From Tritrichomonas musculus (lineage: Eukaryota; Parabasalia; Tritrichomonadida; Tritrichomonadidae), in assembly GCA_039105265.1 (NCBI GenBank), contig JAPFFF010000007.1, forward strand, positions 5,704,001 to 5,768,000: a stretch of 64,000 nucleotides of DNA, given 5' to 3'. The translations under genes and the position numbers were made by a program. Shown piece after piece: positions 34,644-44,137 of the stretch; positions within the stretch are counted from its first letter, which is position 1, and every line of letters begins with the position of its first letter. The notes beneath the pieces are model-generated. The model saw only the letters and a program-made list of their open reading frames with translations. It did no database searches and was not told the origin of the DNA.

Positions 34644-34775
34644 ATGATTTCTGAAATTCTTTTGGGAACTATTTTGGTTGTTCATGTTATTGAATTATGT
34701 GTAATAATTGCTGTTTTCAAAGAAGATGACCCCCCAAAACTCACAGAGGAGATGCGCTCGAAGCTTTACTCATAA
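34644..34775 (+). CDS. 43-aa single-TM protein (C)
   Basis: Starts MISEILLGTILVVHVIELCV, with a hydrophobic segment through IIAV, then DDPPKLTEEMRSKLYS. Third member of the family, 3 bases before the ATPase start. Confidence 0.65.
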   Translation: MISEILLGTILVVHVIELCVIIAVFKEDDPPKLTEEMRSKLYS

Positions 34776-34778
34776 TAA

Positions 34779-35699
34779 ATGTTAAAACCCAGCAAATTTG
34801 ATTACAAAACAATATTTTTTTCAGATACTTCTGACTATGATGATGACATAGATTTTGAACATTACGAAGAACATCAGATGATAAAACCTATTATCAACAA
34901 TAAAGCGTTTGATATTGATTTTGAGATGAATCGAGCTTACAAAAAAAATGAATCAAAAATAATTTCAGAATCAATTCGTCCAATTGGTCCTGGAATCTAT
35001 GCTAATTATAATTCTCTAAACATTATTGTTGGAGCACAGGGTAAAGGTAAATCGCACATTGTATTAAGAGATATAATTCAAATATCTCGATTGAAGGAGT
35101 CTAATGTACATCAAATTGTGTATATTAGCAAGAATGGAGTTATAAATGATTCAACATTTGAAGCTCAACGCGAATTGATAAATTTACCTGTGAAAGTTGT
35201 TTCCGACACAAATGCTGAAGCTTATTTGAAAGAATTGGATTTATGGAAAGAATTGTATATTAAATATACTTCTGTTGGGAGGATTACGATTAACGAAGAT
35301 AAATTACAGAAAATGTTTCAACTCCTTAATATCAATAAACTTGGTAAACCCAATGTGCCATTAAATACAATAATTCTGTGTGAAGACTTCATTAAATCGA
35401 AATTGTTAAAATCTGCTTACTTCACAAATTACATAACTCAATTACGACACAAACATTCAATCGTTTATGTGAACGTTCAATTCTTCAAAGCGATTCCAAC
35501 AGATTATAAGAATAATTGTACTTCATTCTTTATTTTCAATGGATTCTCAAGGCAAAAATTGAATTACATATATCAACAAGTTGTTATGCCAGTTGAATTT
35601 GAAGATTTGTGGAGACAATATAATCGAATGAAGAATCATGATTTTGTTTTGGTGAATACACGTGAAGGAAGTATTGAATTTATAAGATTCAACCAGTAA
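34779..35699 (+). CDS. Packaging ATPase of C
   Basis: 306 residues, with Walker A GAQGKGKSH near residue 88 and Walker B NTIILCED near residue 200, then RHKHSIVYVNVQFFKAIPTD. Shares long identical blocks with the A copy (SYFTNYITQLRHK-type). Start at MLKPSKFDYKTIFF follows the one-TM gene at once. Confidence 0.87.
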   Translation: MLKPSKFDYKTIFFSDTSDYDDDIDFEHYEEHQMIKPIINNKAFDIDFEMNRAYKKNESKIISESIRPIGPGIYANYNSLNIIVGAQGKGKSHIVLRDIIQISRLKESNVHQIVYISKNGVINDSTFEAQRELINLPVKVVSDTNAEAYLKELDLWKELYIKYTSVGRITINEDKLQKMFQLLNINKLGKPNVPLNTIILCEDFIKSKLLKSAYFTNYITQLRHKHSIVYVNVQFFKAIPTDYKNNCTSFFIFNGFSRQKLNYIYQQVVMPVEFEDLWRQYNRMKNHDFVLVNTREGSIEFIRFNQ

Positions 35700-35936
35700 G
35701 CACTTTCAGTGCCTGGCGCCAAAGGCGAAAAGTACAAAAAAATATTTTTTTTAATATACTCTGCTAATAAAATACCAACACCCACACTTAGGTGCGTCAG
35801 GCACGCTGCACCTTCCGCTAGGATAATAAACACCAATATAAAACACTGTTAAATAAACAAAAAAATATTCAATTTATTCGTCGAATCTACGATTCTAAGA
35901 TTTGTTTCGGCCTTCGGCCTCAAAAGCAAAGCGTTT
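35700..35936. repeat. Cluster of small palindromes between C genes
   Basis: Five hairpin-forming pieces in 237 bp: GCACTTTCAGTGC (35700-35712), CGCCAAAGGCG (35717-35727), GGTGC and GCACC arms (35791-35812), GAATCTACGATTC (35882-35894) and GGCCTTCGGCC (35908-35918). Four have 3-base loops. No gene. They could serve as transcript ends between the convergent genes or be mobile palindromes. Confidence 0.7.
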
Positions 35937-36401
35937 TTACAAATCATCAAGAACAATATCTTGATGGTTTCCTTTAAATATTTGTGGTTCAGGTATTTCA
36001 TATTTCTCACGAAGTTTCAAAATCATTTCTTGATTTGATTTGTTAATTCGTTCAATTGAATAATTGTAAAACGAATGTTCTTTAAATGTTTGAATATCTG
36101 TGTTACCATTAACAAATGTTTCAAAAGAATTTATGTTAATCCTTCCTCGGAGATTTGATGTTAGAATTACATGTTCAAGATTCATATCTTTCAATTGATT
36201 TGGATAAATTCGTGTGGTTTTTTTGTCGGAATTGGATAATGAAATGTATAACACACGAACAAGGTAAGTACCTTTTCCGATATTAATTGGAAATCGTTCA
36301 CAAAGTAATGTAAAATCACATTTTTGATATTCATCTGGATTTGGTAATAATGAGATTAATGAATTAATGTATTCATAGATTTTTAAGTTTGTTGTTGTCA
36401 T
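35937..36401 (-). CDS. Conserved Maverick protein, 154 aa (C)
   Basis: Third member of the family at 3438 and 22629: YEYINSLISLLPNPDEY, CDFTLLCERFPINIG, LVRVLYISLSN, LTSNLRGRIN, HSFYNYSIERI. Converges with the ATPase but here separated by the palindrome cluster instead of overlapping. Confidence 0.7.
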   Translation of the reverse strand: MTTTNLKIYEYINSLISLLPNPDEYQKCDFTLLCERFPINIGKGTYLVRVLYISLSNSDKKTTRIYPNQLKDMNLEHVILTSNLRGRININSFETFVNGNTDIQTFKEHSFYNYSIERINKSNQEMILKLREKYEIPEPQIFKGNHQDIVLDDL

Positions 36402-36680
36402 TTTATAGTAGAAAAAAATTTGAAAATAAATTTTAAAAATTGAAATTGTGAAGAAATGACAAAAAAAAAATAAATTTTTGAATTTGACAAAAAAATAATT
36501 TCTAAACGGATTTTTTTCCGGTTAGTTTTGACATTGATTCCAGACATTGGTTATCAACATTTATTCGAGCGGAGGATTTCCTACGGACATTTTTGACATT
36601 GGTTTCAGACCTTAGTTATCAACATTTATTCGTGTAGGAGTTTTCTCCTAGACGCAAAAAAAATAATTTTGTTAATTGAT
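36402..36680. repeat. Spacer with two ~75-bp direct repeats
   Basis: Two copies of a segment with TTTTGACATTG, CCAGAC or CAGACC, TTGGTTATCAACATTTATTCG (second copy TTAGTTATC...), each followed by a small palindrome (GGAGGATTTCC, then TAGGAGTTTTCTCCTA). No gene. Confidence 0.65.
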
Positions 36681-37445
36681 TTATTCCTGAAATTCGTTGA
36701 AATATGTTTCAATCATTTCATGTAAATCATCAAGTATTTCACGATTAATTGTAATTGTATTTCCATTAATATTAGCTTCTGTTTCATCGAAGTTTTCACG
36801 AATAATGTTTTTAATATCCAAATTAATGGTCATTGAAATAGGAAGGTTCTCTCTAAAGAACCAATTTTCGTTTGGATTGTTATAATGTTGTTGAACTCTG
36901 TTAAAATAGTCTTTGTGTCGACGAATTAAATGAAGTTTCACGTTTGCATTATCATCAGGAATTTGTTCAAGCCAAATAAGGTATTTATAATCATTTTCAC
37001 GATTATTTGGAACAACTCGTGGAGTTAGATTGTCAATTTGATTTTGTTGATTATTAATTTGATTTTGTAATTGAATTCGTTGTTGTTCAAAGTATGAATC
37101 AAGAAGTTTAAATATATATATTGAATATCTTGGCGAAGCCCACATCGCGACGTGGTTTACTAATAATTTATGAACATAATAACCTCTTAATCCGTTTGGT
37201 AGATAATCACGTTTTTCATATATTTTTTCGAGTATGGGATTTCCCATAGTCGTCATTTCATTTAAAATTTCTTTAGAAGATTGATTTCGAAACCAATCTG
37301 CACAAAGTTTATTTGAATGACAAGCATCGATTATAGATTGCATTTGATAAAAGTCATCGGATTTTGAGTGAATGATTCGAAGTTGTTCGTTATATTGAAT
37401 ATATTCGTATTCATCATTAATTGGTTCAACAATTGATGTGTTCAT
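36681..37445 (-). CDS. KilA-N domain protein, 254 aa
   Basis: Residues ~30-115 fit a KilA-N DNA-binding domain: SIIDACHSNKLCADWFRN, then LRGYYVHKLLVNHVAMWASP and RYSIYIFKLLDSYF. A short Gln/Asn coiled coil follows (QNQINNQQNQIDNL), then a second domain with YLIWLEQIPDDNANVKLHL, as in KilA-N proteins of large DNA viruses. Likely a DNA-binding regulator. No copy in the other elements here. Upstream lies a strong palindrome at 37523. Confidence 0.75.
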   Translation of the reverse strand: MNTSIVEPINDEYEYIQYNEQLRIIHSKSDDFYQMQSIIDACHSNKLCADWFRNQSSKEILNEMTTMGNPILEKIYEKRDYLPNGLRGYYVHKLLVNHVAMWASPRYSIYIFKLLDSYFEQQRIQLQNQINNQQNQIDNLTPRVVPNNRENDYKYLIWLEQIPDDNANVKLHLIRRHKDYFNRVQQHYNNPNENWFFRENLPISMTINLDIKNIIRENFDETEANINGNTITINREILDDLHEMIETYFNEFQE

Positions 37446-37522
37446 TTTTGGATAAGAAAAAAATTAATAAAAAAATAAATTTGAAAAATTAATTTTGGAA
37501 AATCGTTTTTCATATAATTTCT

Positions 37523-37546
37523 GGTCCGGAGGAATTCCGCCGGACC
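37523..37546. repeat. 24-bp near-perfect palindrome
   Basis: GGTCCGG, A, GGAATTCC, G, CCGGACC: symmetric except one base pair. It lies between the starts/ends of the KilA-N and polymerase genes, in very AT-rich surroundings. Confidence 0.7.
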
Positions 37547-37642
37547 CATTTCATTGAATAATGTAATCGTTTGCAGTAATTCCTGAAATGAATGGTGCAC
37601 ATGAATTATTTTCTAAAACAATCATTTTTGTATGTAATCCAG

Positions 37643-40600
37643 TTAAAGAATTTTTTGAACAGTTAATTTTGACATTTGATTTCCATTCATTTGAAGATTA
37701 ATATTCTTACCTTGTTTAACAGAATTGTTTTCAATAATTGATTTATAATCAGATGATTTGATTACATTCTTCTTAAGCGATACTCCTTTTAATTTTAGAG
37801 ATTTGGTTTGTCCATTTTTATTCCAAATGGTATAACATTTGGGTGCAAGAGCAATCATGTTTTCACCAGTTTTTTCAATAGCACAACCAAGAACCTTTTT
37901 TTCATCTTCAATTGTGTTAATTGAAGGGTTTGGCATGAATTCGTATACATGTTTGTCATAGAATTCTTTGTTTTTGATAACATGATTGAATAATTGAGTT
38001 GGAGGTTCATTTGGGTCACCTGAAACAGTATAGTACATTGAATCAGTATCTCCTTCAATATAATGAATTTTATCCATGTCCAAGCATTTATTCATAAAAT
38101 CGTAATAGAAAGTTAAATACCAGAATTTAGCATTATCAAGGGTCCAAAGTGATTCTTGTAAACAAGTTGTGCAATGATATGATTTTGGAGAATGTTGTAT
38201 CATAAATGTGTTATCATTTAATTGAGCACCACCCATGTATGTTTGTGATATAATTGATTGGTAAGCCTTATTCGCATCACAGATTTTGATTTTAGAGAAC
38301 TTCTCAGTATTCATTCCATCATATCCATAAGAACCATTCATTGAGATTTTATAAAATTTTTCATTCGCTTTGCTCGAGTCGCTTTCAGCGCCATTGCCTT
38401 TAGTTTTGCCAGATATGATATCTTGACGTTTTTTCATAAATTCATTAACAAATTGGTTGAATCCAGTGTGACATTCATATTGTGAAACAGATTTGACATC
38501 ATCGATTACCAATCCATGGTCAAGAAGAAACCAAAGGTAATAATTTGAGAAAACCATGTATTCCCCATTTGTGTCAAGCAACATTGTTAATTTACGTTCT
38601 TCCTTATCGATTGAATTTAAATTGTTTGATTTCATGTAATTGTACATGTATGAACCAATTGTTTCTTCATTATTTGTGATATTGATGTTTCGAAATACTG
38701 GTGGGAAATTAATGAAATAATTGATTTTCGATTTAGGACAAGATAGTTTCACAACAGCATAGAAAACATAATTTGGTTTATTTGAAAAACGTGATTTTGA
38801 AGTTATGATTTTCATACAACGTTCTCGAGATTGTTTATCCTTTGCTTCAATCCTTCGAATGAAAGCACCTGGCATGAACATAATTCCTCCATGATATTTG
38901 ATAAATGGATGTGGATTTGATGAAAATGATGAAGGATAAAGTGAATTAAAATCAATTCCCAGAATATGTGTTTGAACGTTTGACGTATCATAAGAGATTA
39001 CCTTGTTATTAATTCCGTCGTAACGGAATTTGTTGATATGAGTTTCACCTTTGATGTTAACACGATGCATTACATTTGATAATCCACCAGCAATTGCATT
39101 ACGAATTGTATAATATTCATCTTCATTATTTATCAAAGTTGGAAGATGATGTAGTTTGCAATATTTTTTTAATTGAATTCTTAATGCAGTTATTTTTGGG
39201 TCATCCCGTTTTCGAAGTTTATTGCATTCAGCACAAGCCAACAAACAATTTGAAAATTCATGTCCAATATCATTGTTAATTCTATCAAGAGTTGGTTTGT
39301 TTTGATATGTGAAATGTTCTTTACAAAGATGACATTTACCCTTGATTGGGTCATTGTAAAGTTTGAGAAATTCTTTATAATCATTGGACGAAACACATTT
39401 TGATAAGTCTCTTTTAGGGTTATGAGTAAGATTGTAACGTTCATCTTGTTTGTAATAATTTTCACATTTGAATTGCCACCATTTAGGGTTTGGAATGAAT
39501 TCGTTGTATTTGTGTATAGGATTGTAATTTTCATGAGGATTGAAATCCTTGTATGCCAAAGCATATTTTATACAAGATGCATTCTTAGATAATGAGAGAT
39601 TGGATATCAAATCAACTTTGTATTGAGCATTGAGTTGAATTAAATTGTCAATTGGTTTAATCATCATTTCAACATCATTGTCATTATAAGCAAGCAAGTA
39701 ATCCCATCGTGTTTTATAGTTTTTAGCATCTTCGAGATATATTTGGTAATCAGATTCTGAGAGTGGATTTTTTTGGTTGAGATAGCTGTCAAAGTCGTTG
39801 TATGAAAATGGTTCAGATTTAGATAATACTTCATTGTAATTATTTGAATTGACAGCCTCATATGGGAAAACCCCTTTCACAGAATTAGTTTCACCACCAA
39901 AATCGATACCAAATTGTTTTAATGTACCTCCAGCAACAAATGATTGAGCATCAATAAATCGTAATTTTGTTGGAAGGTGGTCTGAAACAAGTATGAATTG
40001 TTTTAATGAAGATATTGTTCCAATTAATGAATTTGATTCAACTTTCCAGTGTGAGTAATTAAGATATTTCTTGAACAAATTAGAATCAAATCTTGAGGAA
40101 TTAAATCCGAAAACGGTTATGGTATAAATATTTGTATCAATATCATAAATTTTATCAGCAGGGAGGAACGATTTGTCATAAACGATTTTATCATTCAGTA
40201 CTTCCATCGATTGTTCGAACAACCATGAAATCCATTCTGGAATAAATTCTTCAGATTCCCTTAATGAAAAGTGTTTTGTAATTAATCCTGAAGATAATTT
40301 AACACATGAAGCAACAGAAAGAGGTGTCAAACGTGAATTGATTACAGTTGAATCAGAAATCGATTTGTTAACTGATTGCTCCATCGTTTCAAAATCGTAT
40401 GTCATATAATAAATGTTAGGTTTCCATTCTAAATCGTATGCCAAACAATATTCATAAACTGGATTGTTTAAAATATGTGGACAGAATGGAAGTGGTTCCT
40501 TGTTTGGAATAAAGTTCTTCTTGAAGACACCATCACAATGTTTGACATGAGATTCAAATCGATGTAGGTTTTCAGCTCCTCGATGAGTGTATGAATGACA

Positions 40601-42316
40601 TTTTGGACAAATATGTATTTGAGTTAGTTTTTCAGGATTCTTAATGTACATGATATGAATAATTTGGTCTTTCGAGAAAAGTAATGCAGAATGAGTTGGA
40701 TAAGATTTATCGAAAAACCATTGTTCAGATAAGTCGTAATATGAAGAATTATCAGTTTTTGTAAATTCATATATATTGATATTTAGATGATGCTTTTTAG
40801 ACAATTCTTCCATTTGTTCCATTGTTACTCCTTTGAATTCATTGAGAATCTTTAATCCTTGTTTTGGAATTTTAGTTGTATATTCAATGTTATGTTCTTT
40901 GAGAAGTATTTTTTTAGCAACCTTAGTTCGTTTGGCACAATCATATTTTTGAGTGTTTGCAAGATTATAGGTTTTAGTTTTTTCATCATATTCACTCAAA
41001 CAGATTGCAAGAAATCGATAGAAACATAATTTATCATCTTCATTGTCAGATATAATAAAATCATTTTTGATGAATTCTTTTGGTAAATCTTTAATATGTC
41101 CAGTTACTTTTCGCATTCTCGAAACAGTAAATGAAATTGAACCAACAATTGTTAATTTAGTTGATGAAGTTGATGTTTCATATGAATTGAGATTCGATTC
41201 AATATACATTTTAACATAATCAAGGTCCTGTAATGATGATATTATTATAGGAATTGTAGATTGATAATTTTTCCAATTAATATTTCGTGCTTCATATTCA
41301 AAATGGTCCTCTTCTTCATTCTCCAAATCATGAACAGGAGTTTCAAATACACCAGATAATTGGAAATGAATTTTGAATGGTTTTAGTTCTCTATCAAATA
41401 CTTGTTGCAATGATTCGAAGATTTGATTTAATGATGAGATTTGATTGAAATAATAAATAACAATTGGGGAGCCATTGTATTCCTCTTTATCAACATAATC
41501 TTTATCATATTTGGTATAATAATCCCAAACCTCAACTTCTTTATCAAAATCATGTGGTTCATTAATCATAAGGTAATCATTGTGTTTTGATTTAAATTTA
41601 TGATTGAATTTATCAAGATATTCATATAATTCTTCGTTTTCAGGAATGTAATATTCAAGTAAATGGGATTTATCTTTAATGAGTTTTGGTTCAATTTTCT
41701 TGAGAGTTGGTTTGGATTCATTGATTAAACGAATTGCATTATCAACCGCTTCATTTGCACGTTTAATTGCATCTTCGATTTCATAATGTCGTTTAATTTT
41801 ATTTTGCTCTTGTTCAAAGTATTCAACATCAGATTCATTTGGTTGTTCATCATAAAATGATTCACGATTTGCAATATTATTGTTATAATTTTGTTCATTT
41901 CGTTGATTCTGATATTCTTGATTGATTTGAGATTGTTGTTCATTAAAATAGTGAATATCAGTTTCATTTGGTTGTTCATCATCATAAAATGATTCACGTT
42001 TTGATATGTTTTCATAATTTCGTTTATAAGATTCATTTAATAATTGTTTGTGACGTTCTTGTTCATGAATAATGAAGTTATCAAGACCTTCTTCAAATTC
42101 ATTATTATCTTTGAAATCAGGATTAATTATTTCTTGAGCGTTATGTTGATTTAGATATGTATATAATGTTCTGATATTTCGTAATTTAGCACCTCCTCGA
42201 TATCGACGAGTATCTGCAATTTCAAGATTTTCATTAAGTCCTTGATTAATATTATTAATAGATTCAACAATATCGTTATTAGTAAAATCAATAAATGAAT
42301 TTTGGTTGAAAGCCAT
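37643..42316 (-). CDS. Protein-primed family B DNA polymerase of C
   Basis: 1557 residues. Exonuclease motifs MTYDFETME (about residue 637) and GFNSSRFDSNLF; polymerase motifs GIDFNSLYPSSF (about 1117), KISMNGSYGYDG (about 1322) and EGDTDSMYYT (about 1418). A C2H2-like finger CPKCHSYTHRGAENL and HVKHC lies near 570-597. An HNH-like block (CHLCKEHF, LDRINNDIGHEF, CLLACAECNKLRK) lies near 990-1040, between exonuclease and polymerase parts. The N-terminal ~450 residues are Gln/Asn/Glu-rich, with two copies of a YNN-IANRESFYDE-like repeat. It would replicate the linear element from its ends. Confidence 0.88.
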   Translation of the reverse strand: MAFNQNSFIDFTNNDIVESINNINQGLNENLEIADTRRYRGGAKLRNIRTLYTYLNQHNAQEIINPDFKDNNEFEEGLDNFIIHEQERHKQLLNESYKRNYENISKRESFYDDEQPNETDIHYFNEQQSQINQEYQNQRNEQNYNNNIANRESFYDEQPNESDVEYFEQEQNKIKRHYEIEDAIKRANEAVDNAIRLINESKPTLKKIEPKLIKDKSHLLEYYIPENEELYEYLDKFNHKFKSKHNDYLMINEPHDFDKEVEVWDYYTKYDKDYVDKEEYNGSPIVIYYFNQISSLNQIFESLQQVFDRELKPFKIHFQLSGVFETPVHDLENEEEDHFEYEARNINWKNYQSTIPIIISSLQDLDYVKMYIESNLNSYETSTSSTKLTIVGSISFTVSRMRKVTGHIKDLPKEFIKNDFIISDNEDDKLCFYRFLAICLSEYDEKTKTYNLANTQKYDCAKRTKVAKKILLKEHNIEYTTKIPKQGLKILNEFKGVTMEQMEELSKKHHLNINIYEFTKTDNSSYYDLSEQWFFDKSYPTHSALLFSKDQIIHIMYIKNPEKLTQIHICPKCHSYTHRGAENLHRFESHVKHCDGVFKKNFIPNKEPLPFCPHILNNPVYEYCLAYDLEWKPNIYYMTYDFETMEQSVNKSISDSTVINSRLTPLSVASCVKLSSGLITKHFSLRESEEFIPEWISWLFEQSMEVLNDKIVYDKSFLPADKIYDIDTNIYTITVFGFNSSRFDSNLFKKYLNYSHWKVESNSLIGTISSLKQFILVSDHLPTKLRFIDAQSFVAGGTLKQFGIDFGGETNSVKGVFPYEAVNSNNYNEVLSKSEPFSYNDFDSYLNQKNPLSESDYQIYLEDAKNYKTRWDYLLAYNDNDVEMMIKPIDNLIQLNAQYKVDLISNLSLSKNASCIKYALAYKDFNPHENYNPIHKYNEFIPNPKWWQFKCENYYKQDERYNLTHNPKRDLSKCVSSNDYKEFLKLYNDPIKGKCHLCKEHFTYQNKPTLDRINNDIGHEFSNCLLACAECNKLRKRDDPKITALRIQLKKYCKLHHLPTLINNEDEYYTIRNAIAGGLSNVMHRVNIKGETHINKFRYDGINNKVISYDTSNVQTHILGIDFNSLYPSSFSSNPHPFIKYHGGIMFMPGAFIRRIEAKDKQSRERCMKIITSKSRFSNKPNYVFYAVVKLSCPKSKINYFINFPPVFRNINITNNEETIGSYMYNYMKSNNLNSIDKEERKLTMLLDTNGEYMVFSNYYLWFLLDHGLVIDDVKSVSQYECHTGFNQFVNEFMKKRQDIISGKTKGNGAESDSSKANEKFYKISMNGSYGYDGMNTEKFSKIKICDANKAYQSIISQTYMGGAQLNDNTFMIQHSPKSYHCTTCLQESLWTLDNAKFWYLTFYYDFMNKCLDMDKIHYIEGDTDSMYYTVSGDPNEPPTQLFNHVIKNKEFYDKHVYEFMPNPSINTIEDEKKVLGCAIEKTGENMIALAPKCYTIWNKNGQTKSLKLKGVSLKKNVIKSSDYKSIIENNSVKQGKNINLQMNGNQMSKLTVQKIL

Positions 42317-42626
42317 TTATCAAAAATAAAAAAGTGGAAAAAAATTAGTTTGAAAAAATTAAAATTTTATAACTTGTTCTCAGAATCATTCTGGAGCCCT
42401 TATTTAAAAATTAAATCCCAAATTAACTTTGAAATAAATTTTAAAATGAGTGTTTAGCGCTTTATGACAGGCCTTGTTCTACAACAGATTATGGAGGCTA
42501 ATTAAAATTTAAACCCTGTGGATAATTTTTTCACTAATTTTCAAAATGAGGTTTTGAGCTTGGTTCCTGAGGGGGGTTTCCAATGAATTATTATCTGGGG
42601 GTCAATACGAACATACTATTACTACT
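42317..42626. repeat. Right terminal region of C
   Basis: Non-coding end of C: matches 13381-13723 of C' over most of its length and finishes CATACTATTACTACT. Contains CTTGTTCTCAGAATCATTC and GCTTGGTTCCTGAGG. No gene. The left partner is not visible. Confidence 0.7.
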
Positions 42627-43024
42627 AACGAAAGAAAAAGAAATCTTTAAATAAGTAACTGGCATTAACTTTACGGAATCATCTTGCACCTACAAGCTTA
42701 GTTTGAGCGATATAATAATGTAACTAATGTAACTAATGAATAATGTGGATGTACTTTAAGTAAACAACAACAAAATAGTATGGCCGTGACGATTATTTTT
42801 TATTCAAAAAAATTGAGAACAAAATCTCGGAAAAGTGCAAATTTCTAAGTCTATCAAAAAAAAATCTAATATTTTTTGATTTAATTTTCATATACCAAAA
42901 ATCAAATGACAAAAATTTATATTCATGGCTAGGGAGAAAATACCCCGTTTTCTCCTCGACGTTGCAGAATAGCAGAAAAGTGACATTTTCATTCAATTTT
43001 TCAATTAAAAATAATGAAAAATTT
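42627..43024. other. Spacer outside any recognised Maverick
   Basis: About 400 bp between the C end and the X start, the best candidate for non-Maverick DNA in the window. I see no gene I trust. A perfect 8-bp stem GGAGAAAA / TTTTCTCC lies at 42933-42955. Confidence 0.4.
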
Positions 43025-43335
43025 AGTAGTATACAGTAGGCCGTGTCTAATTACACAGCCTACCCTCTTCGCTACGCTCGAGACTACTCCAAGGGCTCCC
43101 GCCCCTGGGCCCATTCAAAAAGTTAATAATTCAAAAAGTTTCATGTTCAAAAAGTTCTCTATTCAAAAAGTAGTATATGTAAATGGCGTGATTTTTTAAC
43201 GTCCCGTGTAAAAAATCCCTCCCCAAGCAAAGCTTGGGTCAGCTGCTATTTGTCATTAATGACTACAAAAAAATATTTTCCACGATTGAAATGTACCCGA
43301 CGCTAAATCCAGCTGAAGAGCAAACACCGATTTTT
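43025..43335. repeat. Terminal non-coding region of X
   Basis: No gene. Hairpin 43036-43063 (GTAGGCCGTGT / ACACAGCCTAC, one mismatch), four ATTCAAAAAGT-like short repeats between 43114 and 43171, and CCAAGCAAAGCTTGG (43222-43236). Confidence 0.6.
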
Positions 43336-44137
43336 TTACTTCGCTTCAAGAGCCGCAATTCGAGCTTCTAATTCTGCAATTTTAGCCTCATAAACACTTT
43401 TTAGTATGAGAGAATCAGATGGTTTATAGACAGCAGATAAATTGAGAGAATGTGACAAAGTAGCACCCTTATTTTTATATTCTACGGCATATAACAATCC
43501 TCCGGTAAAATTCAACATCAATCTATTTGTTGTATCTCCCTCTACGATATTACAATATTTTGTCGTTCCTAAGTTTTGGTCTGTAGTCCATATTCTATCA
43601 AAATAGACAGCTTCGCCAGTATTTCTGTCGATATAATGACCAACAAAACGATACCCTACAATATTTGACGTTGCTAAAGTAGCAAAATTAAAACCTTGAC
43701 CATTATCTGATGTCGTAAATGTTGATTCAGTATAATAATTTAAATTATCGATTTTTCTATACTCGTTCGTTGCAGATTTCAAAGCATAATTTGACAAATC
43801 ACTTTTCAAAGCATATTTGTTGTCACATTCAGCTATTTTATTATTTAATTCAGTAATGGTGTCGCTAAAAATGATTCCATTTACCGTTAAATTTCCATTG
43901 ATTGTTGTTCCAGTTCCATCATATTTCATTATCTCTGCATTGTTTACTAGTAAACGAAATATTGATTTATTATAATATAACGTTGCATAATTATTTATAG
44001 CACCAAAATTAATTTTTGTATTACCATTTACAGTATAAACATTAAAACAGTCATTCCTATCATAAATATTATTAAATATATTTAATATACCATAAATATT
44101 ATTTTCACCAATAGTCCGTATATATTGATTATCACAC
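43336..44137 (-). CDS. Fibre-like protein of X, interrupted by E
   Basis: Contains NGNLTVNGIIFSD, then ITELNNKIAECDNKYALKSD and NYALKS, motifs of phage-tail-fibre-like proteins, and ends in a short coiled coil KIAELEARIAALEAK. The reading frame is open to 44137, where E begins, so the gene's start lies beyond E. Closest in style to the large fibres of E and F. Probably a host-binding fibre with a trimeric stalk. Confidence 0.65.

Larger units (their letters stand above)
15954..42626. mobile_element. Maverick C, interrupted by D
   Basis: A large Maverick whose own DNA spans 15954-22159 and 34137-42626. It holds 211-residue, small beta-rich, integrase, capsid, 84-residue, 153-residue, 103-residue, 76-residue, ARILSS, one-TM, ATPase, 154-residue, KilA-N and polymerase genes. 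The right end is ATTACTACT at 42626, 310 bases beyond the polymerase start. The left end is hidden by B2. D splits the ARILSS gene. Most genes are open, so apart from insertions it looks fairly well kept. It is the oldest layer of the left nest. Confidence 0.75.
43025..44137. mobile_element. Maverick X: left-end fragment
   Basis: Begins AGTAGTATACA at 43025, followed at once by a hairpin with arms GTAGGC and GCCTAC. A second AGTAGTATATG occurs at 43169, so two ends may be stacked. Contains a fibre-like gene in which E is inserted. Only ~1.1 kb is visible. Confidence 0.55.

Noticed and set aside
42793-42996. 67-residue reading frame on the minus strand
   Set aside because: No relative elsewhere in the window, low-complexity Phe/Lys/Leu composition from AT-rich DNA, and it contains a hairpin; no support as a gene.
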